Below are positions 30,658-43,252 of a stretch of 64,000 nucleotides of DNA, in pieces. The translations under genes and the position numbers were made by a program. Under the pieces are notes generated by a model. That model did no database searches and was not told where the DNA came from. It was given only the letters and a program-made list of their open reading frames with translations. Where the stretch lies: NCBI GenBank assembly GCA_024349245.1, contig JALDNG010000432.1, forward strand, positions 62,001 through 126,000, read 5' to 3'. The DNA comes from Neodontobutis hainanensis. Its lineage: Eukaryota > Chordata > Actinopteri > Gobiiformes > Odontobutidae. Numbering within the stretch: position 1 is the stretch's first letter; every line of letters starts with the position of its first letter.

Positions 30658-31582
30658 TCAGCTGTAAAACCCCTTCAAGGATAAAAGACTGAGAGTGTCC
30701 CTCAATATTTTCACAGGGATTTTACGACTATGTCCAGACAAAGAAACAAAACCATCCATTACAAAAGGCTTAAAGTCAGTGTAATCACAGGCTTCAGCAG
30801 GCAAATGCGACTCCTTACCCTGACTCACAGTCTTGATCAAAACTACGGGTTTAATGTTCTTGTTCTTCAGCACTTGACAGTGAGCGATTATATGACCCCT
30901 CAGTCTACAATAGAAACAAGTGACATCTATAGCTTTTGTTTCCACATTACCAGACATAATTTCGTCACATGCTCAGCCACGCCTTTTTCTCAATGTCTCT
31001 AGCATTACCATTAGCTCGCTCATTTTTTTCAAAACCAAAACCAAATGGGCGTTCCAAAAAGACAGACTTGTGTGTTAAGACATATTTATCAACCAAAACA
31101 GCGACTTTAGATACATCAGCAACTGTGTTTTCGTTTAAATATGTAGTTACTCTATCAGAAAGACTGTTCTTAAATTAAAAACAGACTTAGACCCGAGGAC
31201 CAACACCAAGCTCTAATTCGAGCATGCAAATCTGTGTCTGTTGCTCCAATTTCTTTGTCTCCAACATATTAATATATTGGAGCTCCTTTTCCTTTAAAGC
31301 AAGGCGCTCTAATTCAACTTCTAGCTCCTTTAATCTAACTGCTTCATCTGCCGTACTACTAGAGTAAGACATTCTAAGACCTTTAGGTTTGGTGTGTATC
31401 AGTGTCAACGTCCCACGCTCTACCAAAGCATTATAAAGTTGAGTCTTTACCGTAGCTTTCTTTGCTTGCTTTGTGACAACAATGTCATCATGTTCAGCAA
31501 CTAGCAAGAGATCATCTTTTTGACACCGATGCAAAACCTCCAAAGTGGGAGCAGAAACAAACTCATCCAGATTATACTCCAT
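30658..31582 (-). pseudogene. Gypsy element 2 gag and protease, broken
   Basis: The gag N-terminus starts MEYNLDEFVSAPTLEVLHRC at 31,582, followed by a SAP-like segment and a charged coiled coil (RLKELEVELERLALKEKELQ). Reading resumes near 31,180 with DRVTTYLNENTVADVSKVAV, the end of capsid, so the middle of gag is deleted. A CCHC zinc knuckle (CFYCRLRGHIIAHC) is near 30,900. The protease begins KIPVKILRDT near 30,710; the bases that should complete the active-site DTG are missing and the frame shifts to SQSFILEGVLQLSNK. The same loss is in copy 2. Confidence 0.75.
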
Positions 31583-31730
31583 GTTTAAACCCAGAATCAG
31601 GCCAGCCACAAGACAAAAGGCTAACACACAACAAACAAAGCTACTCACAAAAAATACACACCTGCCAGTCCAACCTGAATTACTCCATTAACTCACAAGA
31701 CAGAAAGTCTACTTTAACGAGCCCCAAATA

Positions 31731-32297
31731 TGTTACGATCCCGCTAAACAAAAGGGACCTGAACATAAAGTCAAACCACACAAAGTGTAAGGCAACACAA
31801 ATCAACAATGTATTAATTAAACAGAGAGTTTGGGACAAACCAAAAGCCATACACAATTAAAGCTCCAATTGTCTATTCAAAATAAGAATCAAGGGAGAAC
31901 AAAAAGGCGGTGATGGGTCGGACAAAATGAACAAAGAGGGCAACAAGCCGAGTCAGCCCGCCATTGGACCGTCGTGCCCGACTTAACTCCTCTGTCCCTG
32001 CCTAACAAATCCCTAACCCTTAAAGTAAAACAACAAACCGTTAAAACAGGACCACCTCGCCCATCACCTAAAAGAACTAACTGAAAACATAAAGAGGCTG
32101 AACGTCTAAGCTGCCCCTGGCATCGACACCAGCACAACCAGGAGGCGGAGCTTAGCCGGAAACGGAGCGAAGCAGAGAGCGAAGCCGGCCTCAACATCCT
32201 CCTTATAAAGGGTAGCAGCCAATCAGGAGCCCAGATCAGACACACCCCCACTCCTCCTGCAGGTGGAACACACAGACATTTACATGCATTTGTAACA
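31731..32297 (-). repeat. 5' LTR of Gypsy element 2
   Basis: 567 bp; on the minus strand it begins TGTTACAAATGC and ends GATCGTAACA, so the last six bases invert the first six. A TATA-like CTTTATAAGG lies at 32,211-32,220 in sense direction. The gag leader and ORF follow it. The partner 3' LTR is missing because the element is truncated, so no target duplication can be checked. Confidence 0.75.
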
Positions 32298-32490
32298 GAG
32301 TCCTTTGTGCTCAAGTCCGAGGCAAGTCTCGAGTCCTTGTGTTTGAGAATAAAGGAGTCCAAGTTTGAGTCAGAGCAATAAAAATTAAGTCCAAGTCAGT
32401 CGAGGCACAAAACTGATCTTGATGACTACTCCATCTCTGCCCACAACACCAATGCCCTGCACAAGAAGGGCCAGAGTCGTCTCTCCTCCT
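32298..32490. repeat. GAGTCCAAGTC-type repeat and LINE fragment at the unit junction
   Basis: 32,298-32,395 matches the repeat around the ERV insertion (11,107-11,230). 32,400-32,490 on the plus strand reads DYSISAHNTNALHKKGQSRL, typical of the RT C-terminal region of another LINE (the NT-AL-KKGQSRL-FLR pattern). Copy 2 starts immediately after this. Confidence 0.55.
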
Positions 32491-32599
32491 TCTGAGGGAC
32501 AACATGAAAATAGCTAAAGTCATCCCAATCTAAAAATGTAATTATATAAAATATCAAAACAATCCATCAATTTGGCTTACAAGCAAATTGAATCACAGA

Positions 32600-33075
32600 A
32601 ATGGCTGTAATTGAGCTGGTTAAAAATAACATCTACAATAAATAAAAATCCCATAAATGGAATTTTCATAGACTTGAAGAAAGCCTTGACACCATTGATC
32701 ACAAAGTTCTGTTAAGAAAACCTGAAAGATATGGCATCAGGGGCATTGTATAAAGATGGATTGGTGACATTTTATTCTAAATAAAGAGATTATTTTCACC
32801 CAGCAAACAAGCTGCTCATAAACTCTAACTTACTGAAAGGTAATCACTTAGTCAAATTTAAAATAGCAAAAATAATGTTTAAAATAAGACAGAACCTGTT
32901 TTAGATGAACTCTGCTCCTGACGAACACTCGTGTTCAGTAAACTCAGATCACAACTAACGTCAAACAGACATGTCTGTCTGTTCAGAAAGTTAACCTGTG
33001 GAATAGTCTAGAACTAAAACATTTATAAATAGCTTCAAGAAATGACTTATAAACAGATCTCACAATTTAAAGTTC
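32600..33075 (+). mobile_element. LINE reverse transcriptase fragment (copy 2)
   Basis: Copy 2 equivalent of 120-600, with the same RT core and the same internal deletion. A base lost in the FIDLKKAF-DT stretch shifts the frame relative to copy 1. Confidence 0.7.
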
Positions 33076-33324
33076 TTTGTTCTTTCTTTAAATATGTTAA
33101 AATAATTCAGTGTTAGTTGTTTTTGTGTTATATTTGTGAAAAATAAACTAGTAAGCTATGATGCAGGAAGGGGCTTCTTAGAATGAAGCATTTGTAGTTG
33201 GTGTAGAACCTAATTTAACCTAATATGCTTGGACTAGAGTAACCAGAGCACCAGTACACAGACTCACGCTCTGGAATGGGCTTGAGTCTTTTCCCCTCCT
33301 CCATATGTGCACCCTGAACTTAGA

Positions 33325-33995
33325 TGAGCATTGAGCTGGCTCACGATGGCTTACTGACTCTGAAGATTTCCTGGTGGCGTCTCTCACTCTCCTCAAGCTG
33401 CAGCTGGATCTTGATGTACTCAGTGTCACCAGCACCAGGTTCTTGTCATAGTTCTTCTCCAGTGCATCCAGTGTGCCCAACATGGCTGTTATCTGAAATA
33501 AACATTTAAATGATCAAATGGCCATTGCCAATTTAATTGAATCAAACCCTTATTTACTGCGTGACAGCTGGCCGTATACTTACCTCTACATGCAAAGACT
33601 TGAAGACATTGGTGCAGGTTTGATTGAAAGCTGCAGGTCTTGAATCAAGGCCTCCACTTGTTTAATCTCCATCTTGATCCCTCTAAGTCTGCTTCATTGT
33701 AGGCGTCTGGGAGCTTCTCTAGTTCTTCAATTTTACCATCTTCACTATCTTGTCTGCATATGATTTTGGTCTAATACTCTTCAAGCTGAAATGTGTCATA
33801 AAATACTGCAAAATGCTCTCTATACAGGCTTACAAAATATGTGCACACCTTCCCCATTTCAAGCTCCAATCTGTAGGAGATCTCCGCGCTTCTCGACCAC
33901 CACCAGGTCTTTGATGGGAAAGGTAGAACTGGGAAGGAATGCATCACAGGTACAACTTCCACTACTTCCTGTCTCATTCCTCCTAGCCCCTCACT
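33325..33995 (-). pseudogene. Remnant of an unrecognised coiled-coil gene (copy 2)
   Basis: Same two exon-like blocks: downstream exon from 33,492, upstream exon ending at 33,584 with its donor. Copy 2 preserves EELEKLPDAYNEADLEG and QVEALIQDLQL where copy 1 is interrupted, but has its own frameshift at the start of the exon. The two copies therefore complement each other. The function is unknown. Confidence 0.5.
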
Positions 33996-34055
33996 CCACA
34001 TGCATACACACTAAGGGCGCATATGGGCACATGAAAATATGAGCACATTAAATTA

Positions 34056-35267
34056 CAGGTGCTGGACATATAATTAGAAAATCATCAAAATGTTGATTTA
34101 TTTCACTCAAAAAGTGAAACTTGTATATTATATTTATTCATGAAACACTTTTCTTTAACCAAGGAAAATACCAAATTCAGTATCTCAGAAAATTTAAATA
34201 TTGTGAAAAGGTTCAATATTGAAGAGCCCTGGTGCCACACTCTAATCAGCTAATAAACTCAAAAAAAGTGAACAAGCAATAGTGATAACCTGGAGAGGAT
34301 TGTGACACAAAACCCATTCAAAAACGTGAGGGAGATTCAGAAAGAGTGGACTGCAGCTGGAGTCAGTGCTTCAAGAACCACTGCGCACAGACGTATTCAA
34401 GACATGGGTTTCAGCTTCGCTTTCCTTGTGTCAAGCCACTCTTGAACAACAGACAGCTTCAGAAGCATCTCGCCTGGGACTGCTGCTGAGTGGTCCAAAG
34501 TTATGTTCTCTGACGAAAGTAAATTTTGCATTTCCTTTGGAAATCAGGGTCCCAGAGTCTGGAGGAAGAGAGGAGAGACACACAATCCACGTTGCTTGAA
34601 GTCCAGTGTAAAGTTTCCACAGTCAGTGATGCTTTGGAGCCATGTCATCTGCTGGTGTTGGTCCACTGTGTTTTCTGAGGTACAAGGTCAACGCAGCCAT
34701 ATTCCAGGAGGTTTTAGAGCACTTCATGCTTCTGGCTGCTGACCAACTTTTTTGAGATGCAGATTTCCTCGGCACCTGCACCAAGTGCCAAAGCAACCAG
34801 TACCTGGTTTAAGGACCATGGTATCCCTGTTCTAACTTGGCCAGCAAACTCGCCTGACCTTAACCCCAGAGAGAAGGGTATTGTGAAAAGGATGAGGCAA
34901 TATGCAGAAGAGCTGAAGGCCACTATCAGAGCAACCTAAACAGTGCCACAGACTGATCGACTCCATGCCACGCCGCATTGCTGCAGTAATTCAGGCAAAA
35001 GAGCCCTAACTAAGTATTGAGTGCTATACATGATCATTACTTTTCAGTTTGCCAAGATTTCTAAACATCTTTCCTTTGTATTGGTCATAAGTAATATTCA
35101 AATTTTCTGAATTTGGGATTTTATTATAATCATCAACATTTAAATTAATACACTTTTGAAATATATCAGTCTGTGTGTAATGAATAATATACAAGTTCCA
35201 CTTTTTAATGGAATTAGTAAAATAAATCAACTTTTAAGGATTTTCTGAATTATATGACCAGCACCTG
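34056..35267 (+). mobile_element. Tc1/mariner-type DNA transposon, inactive (copy 2)
   Basis: Same element with TA at 34,054-34,055 and after 35,267. It keeps SDESKF at the first catalytic block and DLNP at the last, both of which are degraded in copy 1 (SDKSKF and HLNP), but it also has frameshifts. Its left end lacks about 10 bp of the TIR present in copy 1. Confidence 0.87.
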
Positions 35268-35910
35268 TATAAACTGTGTTATCCCAAAAATAAAGCTTTG
35301 AGAAAGAGAAACCACGGAACCAGCGTTTTGCCTCTTTCTCTCTCTCCCTCTGATCAGAGCCTTAGAGGCATGCTTTATCATCGGTAACCCTTCAGAGTCT
35401 AGAACTGACATAGCGGAGCACAGAGCAGTCCCACCAGAGACAGAGAGGAAAGGAGTTCTCTTCACACATTAGTTTTGTCCAGTCTTTTCACTAGAACAAA
35501 TGTTAAGAGGCAAACAAGGTTAGTTTGGCTAAAAGAGTCAACAGGTTTGTTAAAAGGACTACTGATGGTGCGTTGTTGCACAGCTTTTGACCGTCTATTG
35601 ACCCTCTTGGATGGAGTAAAAGTCAGTGCTTGATTCAAGCTTTTTTGGCTAAAATAAAATAAAAACCCACAGTGTTGAGCCCAGGGCCAGGTTACGGCTT
35701 GACCTCCTCGTTCCTAGAAGGAGTTACATGTGAAGAAAATGTAATGTTTTTTTTTTAAGGAGAACCAGGGGCTGTACCGGGCCCGTGTAGCCGGACTGAG
35801 AGGCCAGAGGCTGGGAGAGTAGCAGAGGCGGTGCAGCCTGGTGCTGGAGGTCTTGCCTCGGGCCAGGCTCCAGCTCTGAGTCCTTCATTGGCCCAGGGGC
35901 ACAAACACAA

Positions 35911-36401
35911 TCATTGTTGTGTGCAATAATCTTCAGTCTCGGGCTTCTCGACAAGCCCCATAGACAGATGCAAAGCCAGGAAAGCCTTCATTTCAGATAC
36001 ACATACAATGTACCGCTTATAAAACCTGGACTGTTGCTTCAACTGTTTTGAGGATAAAACCCGATGAGCATAACGGTTAGTCTTTAATTGTAACAAGGTT
36101 CCAAAAATTGTGTGTGCCAGTGAGTTCATCAAAAGGCTTTATCCACTCCTGATGAACTTCCAGTCCTCATCTTCAGTGATAGGCCCGTAGCTATAATCTC
36201 TTCCTCGGCCTCTCCCTGGGCCTCCGCCTCTCACCCACATTTCTCTTCTCCCAAACCTGACTCCTCTCCTCTCCGTCCTCCTGTGTTAGAAACTGAAACA
36301 GCAGCACGGCCGGAAAAACCCTCAGCTCCACTGGCACCTTCACTCTGGCTGCTATCCTCACTCTCCCTTATTTCATAACAATAACAAGAATAATACAGTT
36401 T
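35911..36401 (-). pseudogene. piggyBac-family transposase fragment (copy 2)
   Basis: Copy 2 equivalent, with the same acidic N-terminal stretch, TNRYA motif and KAFLALHLSMGL block. It is truncated at the same point as copy 1, so the truncation predates the duplication. Confidence 0.72.
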
Positions 36402-37533
36402 ATTTATATAGCACATTTCAAATGACAAGCATAGACTCAATATAACTAAGACTTACTTGTCAGAAAGTAAATGTTCTCCTGGAGTCAGAGTCTGCAGCAG
36501 GACGGCTGTGACAGCGCTCATGTTCTCGCCTCACAATTTCTACTCTCACCAACGTAGAGCTCTCACCGACTGCATTCTCCCCACCTGCCACAACGTGTCA
36601 AAGGCTTATGTACTAAATCTGAAAATTAAAATGAGCTAAACACAACTTATCTTAATTTTACACCTGACCTATTCAAAAACACAAAGGTTTTTATTTATTT
36701 ATTGAAATTCACACCTGTATCTTCAAATGCCTATAATTGTACCCAACTTTTCCTTTACTAAAAAAAGTCTGTTGGATTTACATAAAAATATATGAATAAA
36801 ATATATGCTGTTTTAAATGTTCTCATAACAAAGCTTTAGATCACAATAAGAAATAAAACCTAATCATATGGAATTAGTATTAGCTCATAAATGTTACAGT
36901 TTTGTCACAATATACAAACTCACTCTCTTTGAGACATCAGTATATTTTTCACTCAACATTACAGCTTGGCTTTAAAATGACGTGTTTTTAACATAACATA
37001 GAACTTATATTCAAATAAAATAGTTTTTCAGCACTTGCTTCAGGTTTATTTTTTATATTCATACAGTGATGCTTTTCTTTTCACCACTCCATTAGATTTT
37101 CCAACAGCGGCTCTTAATCAAAGCTCACTTAATAAACTCATATTAGTGACTAAAGACACTTGTTTGGGGCTTCATTGAAACGCCTTGTAAAATTAGACTT
37201 TAGCTTGCTGCTAACAAGTTACTTTGTGAACCACTGGACGAACAGCTGAATATTTCTCTGATAGGTACTTACCTTGACTTCACCTGACCACTGTCCTGTG
37301 GCAACGCCGTGTGAGATGTTTTGCCAAGACCCTTTAAAGGTAGTGAAATAAAACACATAGAATAAGTCTGCCAAATATTTTCAAGTCTCCCTTATGTAAT
37401 AAAATATGCACATTGTCTCGTTGCAGGAACAAGTACAACTTACAGCCAATGGGAGCACCACAGACTCTCCTGCTCACATTAACAGCATGTCCCAGTGTTG
37501 TAGTCGAGTCTCCAGTTTTCGAGTCCAAGTCAC

Positions 37534-37924
37534 TGTGGTTGAAAAAATAAATATATTATTGTGGAATAAGTTTGAGAGAAAACAACAGATCTATTTTGGT
37601 GATTTATTTAAGGAAAAAAAGAATTCAGAGACATCTTTTGCAAAAGGAGGAATGAGCATACAAATCTGTCTGTGTACAGGGTTGCATGAACAGTCCCAAT
37701 GTTAACTAGGCAGGCTTAGAATTTATACTGAAATCACAGCAGATAAGAAAAATGAAACACTGGCTCTCAGAGAGTGAGCCGTCTAACATGAATCAGCATT
37801 TGTCTCTGTATAAGACAATTGTATTAGTTTGAAAACAGTAGCACAGGTGGTGCACATATCATTCTGCTGCAGTCAAGGACAGCACAGAGCATGTGAAAGA
37901 GGAAAATATCATTTTCCCATTACA
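37534..37924 (-). repeat. ERV 3' LTR (copy 2)
   Basis: 391 bp; at several sites it agrees with the 5' LTRs rather than with the 3' LTR of copy 1. A polypurine tract adjoins it at 37,925-37,937. Confidence 0.88.
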
Positions 37925-38414
37925 ATTCCCTCCTTTTGATCAAACACAATTGATTAACCAAAATCAATCAAAAGTCAATTAGGTTACAAAACATAAATCA
38001 AATTAACCTTAGCTTTGTGAGTTGTAATACTGTTGTGGTGCCAAAAAACCCAGCCGAGGGCTGACTAAATCAAGCAGAAACATTTCATACTATCAGTAGC
38101 TGACCTAACGCTGGGAAAAGAAGACCACAGCTACTCCTCACAGGCGGCGTAACTCACTAAGGTTAAACATAAGCATTAGATGAAAAATATTCACAAAACT
38201 AATCACTTTGTAAAACTTAAAAACCTTCAAGTCAATTAACACTTTACCTCAAAGAAAGCATTAGTGAAAAAATTTAAAAACACCACATGTAAGTCCACAA
38301 TTTTAGCCTTAGCGTGTCTAAAATAACAAAAATTAAAATTATCAGGTTCAAAAGCTGTGATTGCTTTGGTGACTATATGTCACAATCAAGAGCAGAGGTG
38401 TCTGAGTTGTGGTC

Positions 38415-39660
38415 TTAGTCATGTTGAGGCAATTCAACATAGAGTTTAGCCAGTTGCAGGTTAAAAAGAGAAGTCACTAATCTTCGGATGAGCGGGATAA
38501 TGCAGCAGGAGACAAGGAAAAGAAGGATAATAGCCACTAAAAGTAGGCCTGCGAGTTTAGTTAACCATGTTTTCCAAACACCGCCCATGAACCAAGACCA
38601 CCCGTCTGGAGTGAGGGTATCAGAGGCTCGTTGGCGAATTAAAAGGTCATTCATATGTGAGATGATATGTGTCAGATTGTCAAGATCCTCAGGGCCCAGG
38701 TACAGCACTCTTGGCCAATGACGTGGCAAAGACCTCCTGAGGCAGCTAAAAGATAGTCAAGGCCCATGCGGTCCTGTAGTTCAGTATTTCCTAATATTTT
38801 CAGTAATTTGGTAGTTTGTTCAAAACCTTGCGTGGTGAGACTAGTCAAATTCTCAAGGTCTAAAGCAAGTTTATCAATGGCATGGGCGTTATTAACTGTT
38901 CCCCACCAGGAACAAAGCCCCCAAATAATTTTAGGTTTGGGGCTATTCTAGTGCGTGTGTTTCGCTTGGAGCGGTGATGAGAGCCAGGGAAGTAACGATG
39001 TGAATAATCAGTGTGATAAGAATGCAATGTATCAGTAAGTACCACACCAGGCTTAAGTTTGGCCATATGACAGGTGCCGCACCACCCTGGGGGAAGGACC
39101 TGATATACCTTGGGACCACATTGCCACACATAATGGACAAGCTGTCCATAACCGTCCTCACTGGAAGTCCATCAATAAAGACGGACATGAAAAACAGCCG
39201 GGGTTACAGGGAAGAGAGGTATTAAGTCTTCCAAGAAAAGGTGCACCCCACTTATTGGTGCAAGGCACAGTGGCAGGAGGCCACAAGCAACAGGCGAAGT
39301 AAAATTACAGTGTTGGGTGGCTCCTACAAATGTACGGTTGCTAGAGCAAGCTAGCTCAAAACAAACAGAGACAGTGAATGAGATATGGGCCAGACAAAGC
39401 ATTATTGGAGTATACAAGGCTTTTTTAGTGTCCGTGCGTATTGGTAAAGCAGTAACATTGTACCATCTAACGGCGGTATGATTAAAATTTATCCAGGTGT
39501 GGTTGAGAAGTGTAGTATCAGTTTTCAAAATTAATTTGTCATTTTGCAATGAGGATGTAATGCTAAAAGCTAACAGGACAGATACAGTTTCAGTAAGGTT
39601 AGCAGGAAACGGTTGCATTGGAACAGAATGTCCTCGAGCATGTGGTATGCGTGCAAACAT
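38415..39660 (-). pseudogene. env: ERV env (copy 2), several frameshifts
   Basis: The SU frame (39,660-39,172) matches copy 1. The TM part is broken into at least three frames (39,188-38,943; 39,129-38,860; 38,729-38,415), with shifts on both sides of the heptad region. The membrane span and cytoplasmic tail are retained at the end. Confidence 0.78.
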
Positions 39661-40116
39661 AGCAGGAAGTATTGGTGTATTTTCTCGCTTCCAACTGCAG
39701 GGCCATTATCCAGGAGTTAGGTGTGATTGTGACATTGTAATAGACTGAGCGCCGAACACGGTGGGGGTTTGTCAGAGGCGTGGTCAGACTTGGCAGAGTT
39801 GTGTTAGTAGTAGAATGGGAAGTGTGGTCAGTTAATAGCCAGAGTAGATATTACAATAAGTGAAGATAAAAGTAACAAAAAGCACGTGGTTCCCCTTAGA
39901 CAACACAAGCCTGGGAGTCTAAACGGATGCCAAGGATGATGTCCGTCCATTTTTAATGTTCAAAGATCTGTTCAATAACAGCAATAATTAAATGATAGTA
40001 ACAAATAAAATAAAATTAAGCAGTTATCATAACATTTACATGTATGAGTATGTAATGATTGTTTAATAAATCTTCAAAAATTAATCATTAGAGCAATTTT
40101 AAATGCAATAAAGAAC

Positions 40117-40178
<62 letters not shown>

Positions 40179-40467
40179 TATATTTGTCAGTATAAAACTG
40201 GTTATCAGTGATGTGAGGAACTGTGGGACAGATGAGTGTGTGTCACATGTTATAGTTACGCTGTTGAATTTGCTGAAAACGGTCAGCTCTATTTCTTCAG
40301 GTGGTACAGAGTCTTTCATAAACTTGATTGTAGGTGGGACCAGCTCTCGGTACTGGTCTCAACGTTGAACTGCATTCACCAGAGCAGTTTCAGCGGAGGA
40401 GGTGAGCCAAAATCTCACCTCAGTCTTCCCACGTAGTCAACGATGGAGGTAGAGCTAAGGTCTCACC

Positions 40468-41785
40468 TCAGATTTCCCACGTAGGAGCTTGTTCTCGGGA
40501 CAAGCCTCTTACTTTGTGATCATTCACTGGGTCCCCTCTTTGACAGTGGGGAGCAGTTGACGAGCTGGTCAGGTGGAGGAATCTTCTTGCAGTGTTGTGC
40601 ATGGATCCAAGGGCTCTTTCTGTGACCTTCACAGCCGTGTGGGTTGTGAGCAGGATCTGATAGGGTCCACACCAGGGTTTGTCTCTCCAGCTGCGCTTCC
40701 TCAGGTTTCTCACCAGGATGTAGTCGGCAGGCTGGAGTTTGTGGAACTGGTGGGTGGCTGGTTTGGGCAGGGAATCAAGCCCTGAGATCTAATATCAGAG
40801 AGAATATTAGAGAGTGAAATACAATAGGATATCATTGGGTCTGGCAGAGTACTATCGGCCAGTGCTGCAGGTTTAGATGGGGTCCAAACCCAATTCCAGG
40901 AGGTTGTCCAAACACTATCTCAAAGGAGAAAGGTTATTTCACGTGCGCACTCTCATCCTCAGGTACATCAAAGCAATATTCAGACATTTTACCCAGGTTT
41001 TACCTGTTAATTCAGATATTTTTGCCAATTTGCGTTTCAGAGTGCCATTTTCTCTTTCTACAGCTCCTCCAGAAGCTGGATGGTAGGAGCAATGAGTTTT
41101 CAGGTCAAATTTTAGGTGTTCACTCAGTGTTTTCAGAATGTAATTTACAAAATGAGTACCGTTATCACTCGTAATTAGGTTCGGAAGTCCCCAGCGAGGA
41201 ATTATTTTGGATTTTTGCTACTGAGTCAGCAGTGCAGTGTTTTGTTGGGAATGCTTCTACCCACTTTGAAAACATGTCAACTATTACAAGACTATTTATT
41301 ACCTTCGCAGGGTGTTAACTCAATGAAGTCCATTTGAATGTGGACAAAAGGCCTGGAGGTGGGTTTGTGACCAACGTCTGTTTTGTTGTAGGAGTTACCT
41401 TTAGAATTGTTGGTTAAGCAGATGAAGCATTTTGAGCAAAAATCTTCAGCAAATTTGTTAAACCCCACAGTAAACCAATGTCTTTGAAGGTCTTTTCTCA
41501 TTCCCTCTTTTGATACATGGTCAACGCCATGTAACATTTTTGCAAAAGGCAGGAAGAGGGCTTGAGGAAGACATGGATTGCCATTAGGGCCCATCCAAAC
41601 ACTATTTGTGTTTGTACAGTTTTTCTTTTTCCAAGCAGCTTTGTCTGCTGGAGTGGAGATGCGAGCCAAATCAGAAAGTGAAACAATGTCAGAGTGGGTA
41701 CAAGTTTGATCCGTTGTCTGGGAGAGTAATGTAACAACGTAGGGTGTGAGTGACACTGCTTTTGCAGCTGCGTCTGCTCGTGCAT
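40468..41785 (-). pseudogene. ERV pol: integrase (copy 2)
   Basis: The zinc-binding N-terminus and the first catalytic Asp lie in one 154-codon open frame (41,756-41,292) that is split in copy 1. The C-terminal GPYQILLTT block is at 40,468-40,713. The core between them remains interrupted. Confidence 0.8.
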
Positions 41786-41788
41786 TAC

Positions 41789-42760
41789 CTAGAGAGACTG
41801 TGTCTTTGGCAGAGCTATGTGCAGAACACTTACTGCCACGGCGGATGGGAGTAGCACTGCATCTAAAAGATCAGAAATCAAATCTTTGTGTGAAATGGGT
41901 TTGCCATCAGATTTGAGGAATTTTCTGTGGCGCCAAAGTGCTGCGTGGTTGTGTAGAACACCAAATGCATATTGACTGTCTGTGTAAATGTTAACTGTTT
42001 TACCAGATGCCAATTGACAGGCTTTGGTCAGGGCAATTAGTTCTGCTGCTTGCGCTGATAACCGAGGACTGAGAGGAGATGACGTCACTGTTGCATGATC
42101 GTCCACAACTGCATATCCAACGTGTGCAGAACCAGTGGTTGGGTCCTTGGAAGCTGAACCATCTACATAAAAATGAGTTCAGGATTAGAAAGAGGAGTGT
42201 CAGTCAAATCAAGTCTTGGCAGACAGATAAGGTCAAGTTCAGAGAGACAACAGTGAGGTTCTCCCTCCTCTGAGAGAGGCAGGAGTGTAGCAGGGTTGAG
42301 AGAGTATTACAACGTTTAACCTCAACATTTGGTAGGTTCAGAAGGAGAGCAGTTGTAACGTAGCTGACGAGCAGGGGTCAAGTGAGCTGTCTTTTGTTCA
42401 GTCAGAATGTTGGAGACAGCATGTGGAGCAAAAAAAGTGAGATGACTGTAGCCTACATAGGGACGAGAGGGCCTGCTTCACAGGCTGCTAAAGCAGAGAC
42501 ATGGTGGGTGGCCTCTAGCAACAGGATCAAGGTGTGTCGAGAAGTAACCCACAGGCTTCAGCAGCTGTCCCTGTTTTTGGGCGAGAACAGAATTCATACA
42601 ACCATCACGTTCGTCAACAAATTGGAAGAAAGGCTTGTCAGGGTTTGGCAATGCCAATGCAGGGGCTGTCTGTAGTAGCAGTTTCAAATGAGTAAATGCA
42701 GAGTCAGCCTCAGATGTCCATGTGAGGACTGTTTTTACTTGTATTGGATCCCATATTTCA
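41789..42760 (-). pseudogene. ERV pol: end of RT and RNase H (copy 2)
   Basis: Longer open stretch over the RT connection than in copy 1 (LKLLLQTAPALALPNPDKPF is readable near 42,640), then the same RNase H block at 41,789-42,160. The RT catalytic core is missing here too. Confidence 0.8.
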
Positions 42761-43252
42761 GATTGATTAAATACTCGTCAGTATTTAAGGTTCAGACAGA
42801 TTATAGAGAAACTTTAGAACTACTAAAACCAACACAAAAACTAACAAAACCAACACAAAACAACAACACAAGACTAACAAAACTAAAAACAACTAAAAAC
42901 CCTTTCAGAAATTATTATTACTCTTTTGCAATCCTGCTCAGTCAATCCTGATTTATGGTAATAATAATAGACCATTCCTGGTCTAGGCTTTGTTACAGTC
43001 AAAAATCACCTTTAGACACTGTTACAAAATGTTTTCTCTTAATTTAATAAATTTGTAATAATTTTACCGTTTGGAGGTTATTTGAGTACGTTGGATCGAG
43101 AGATGACGATTGGAGGGTCGGCATCGGACAATCCTCCCGTCAGAAGAAAATGTGGGGAAGAGGAGACCTCTTGGAGCGGTCTGGTTGATGACACCCTTGT
43201 CCTTCAGCCGGGTCCAGCCACAATCTTCGATACCACTTCTGACACCAAGAAT

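Larger units (their letters stand above)
26815..32297 (-). mobile_element. Gmr1-like Ty3/Gypsy element 2 (gag, protease, integrase, RT), nested insertions
   Basis: Sense order on the minus strand: 5' LTR (31,731-32,297), gag start (31,582), zinc knuckle (about 30,900), protease (about 30,700), linker, integrase (30,000-29,240), the LINE insertion, the integrase-RT linker (28,120-27,910), an inverted-repeat element, and RT (27,300-26,860). RT stops near 26,815 against recombinase exon 1. No RNase H and no 3' LTR are present. The order protease-integrase-RT can be read continuously in this element, which confirms the Gmr1-type arrangement seen in element 1. The leader just after the LTR reads TTGGGGCTCGTT, partly matching a tRNA-Pro type primer site. 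Confidence 0.82.
11..32490. repeat. Copy 1 of a ~32.4 kb tandem unit
   Basis: This block recurs in the same order and orientation in the second half of the window. The text at 11-20 reappears at 32,491-32,500. Matched anchors include the Tc1 ends (1,587 and 34,056), the ERV LTR starts (4,970 and 37,534; 10,709 and 43,253), the solo LTR (22,996 and 55,589) and the gag ORF start (31,582 and 63,912). Differences are mainly single-base indels, with several larger ones listed under findings. The first ten bases of the window do not clearly match the bases preceding 32,491, so a unit boundary may lie close to position 11. Whether this is biology or assembly cannot be told from the sequence alone. 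Confidence 0.93.
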
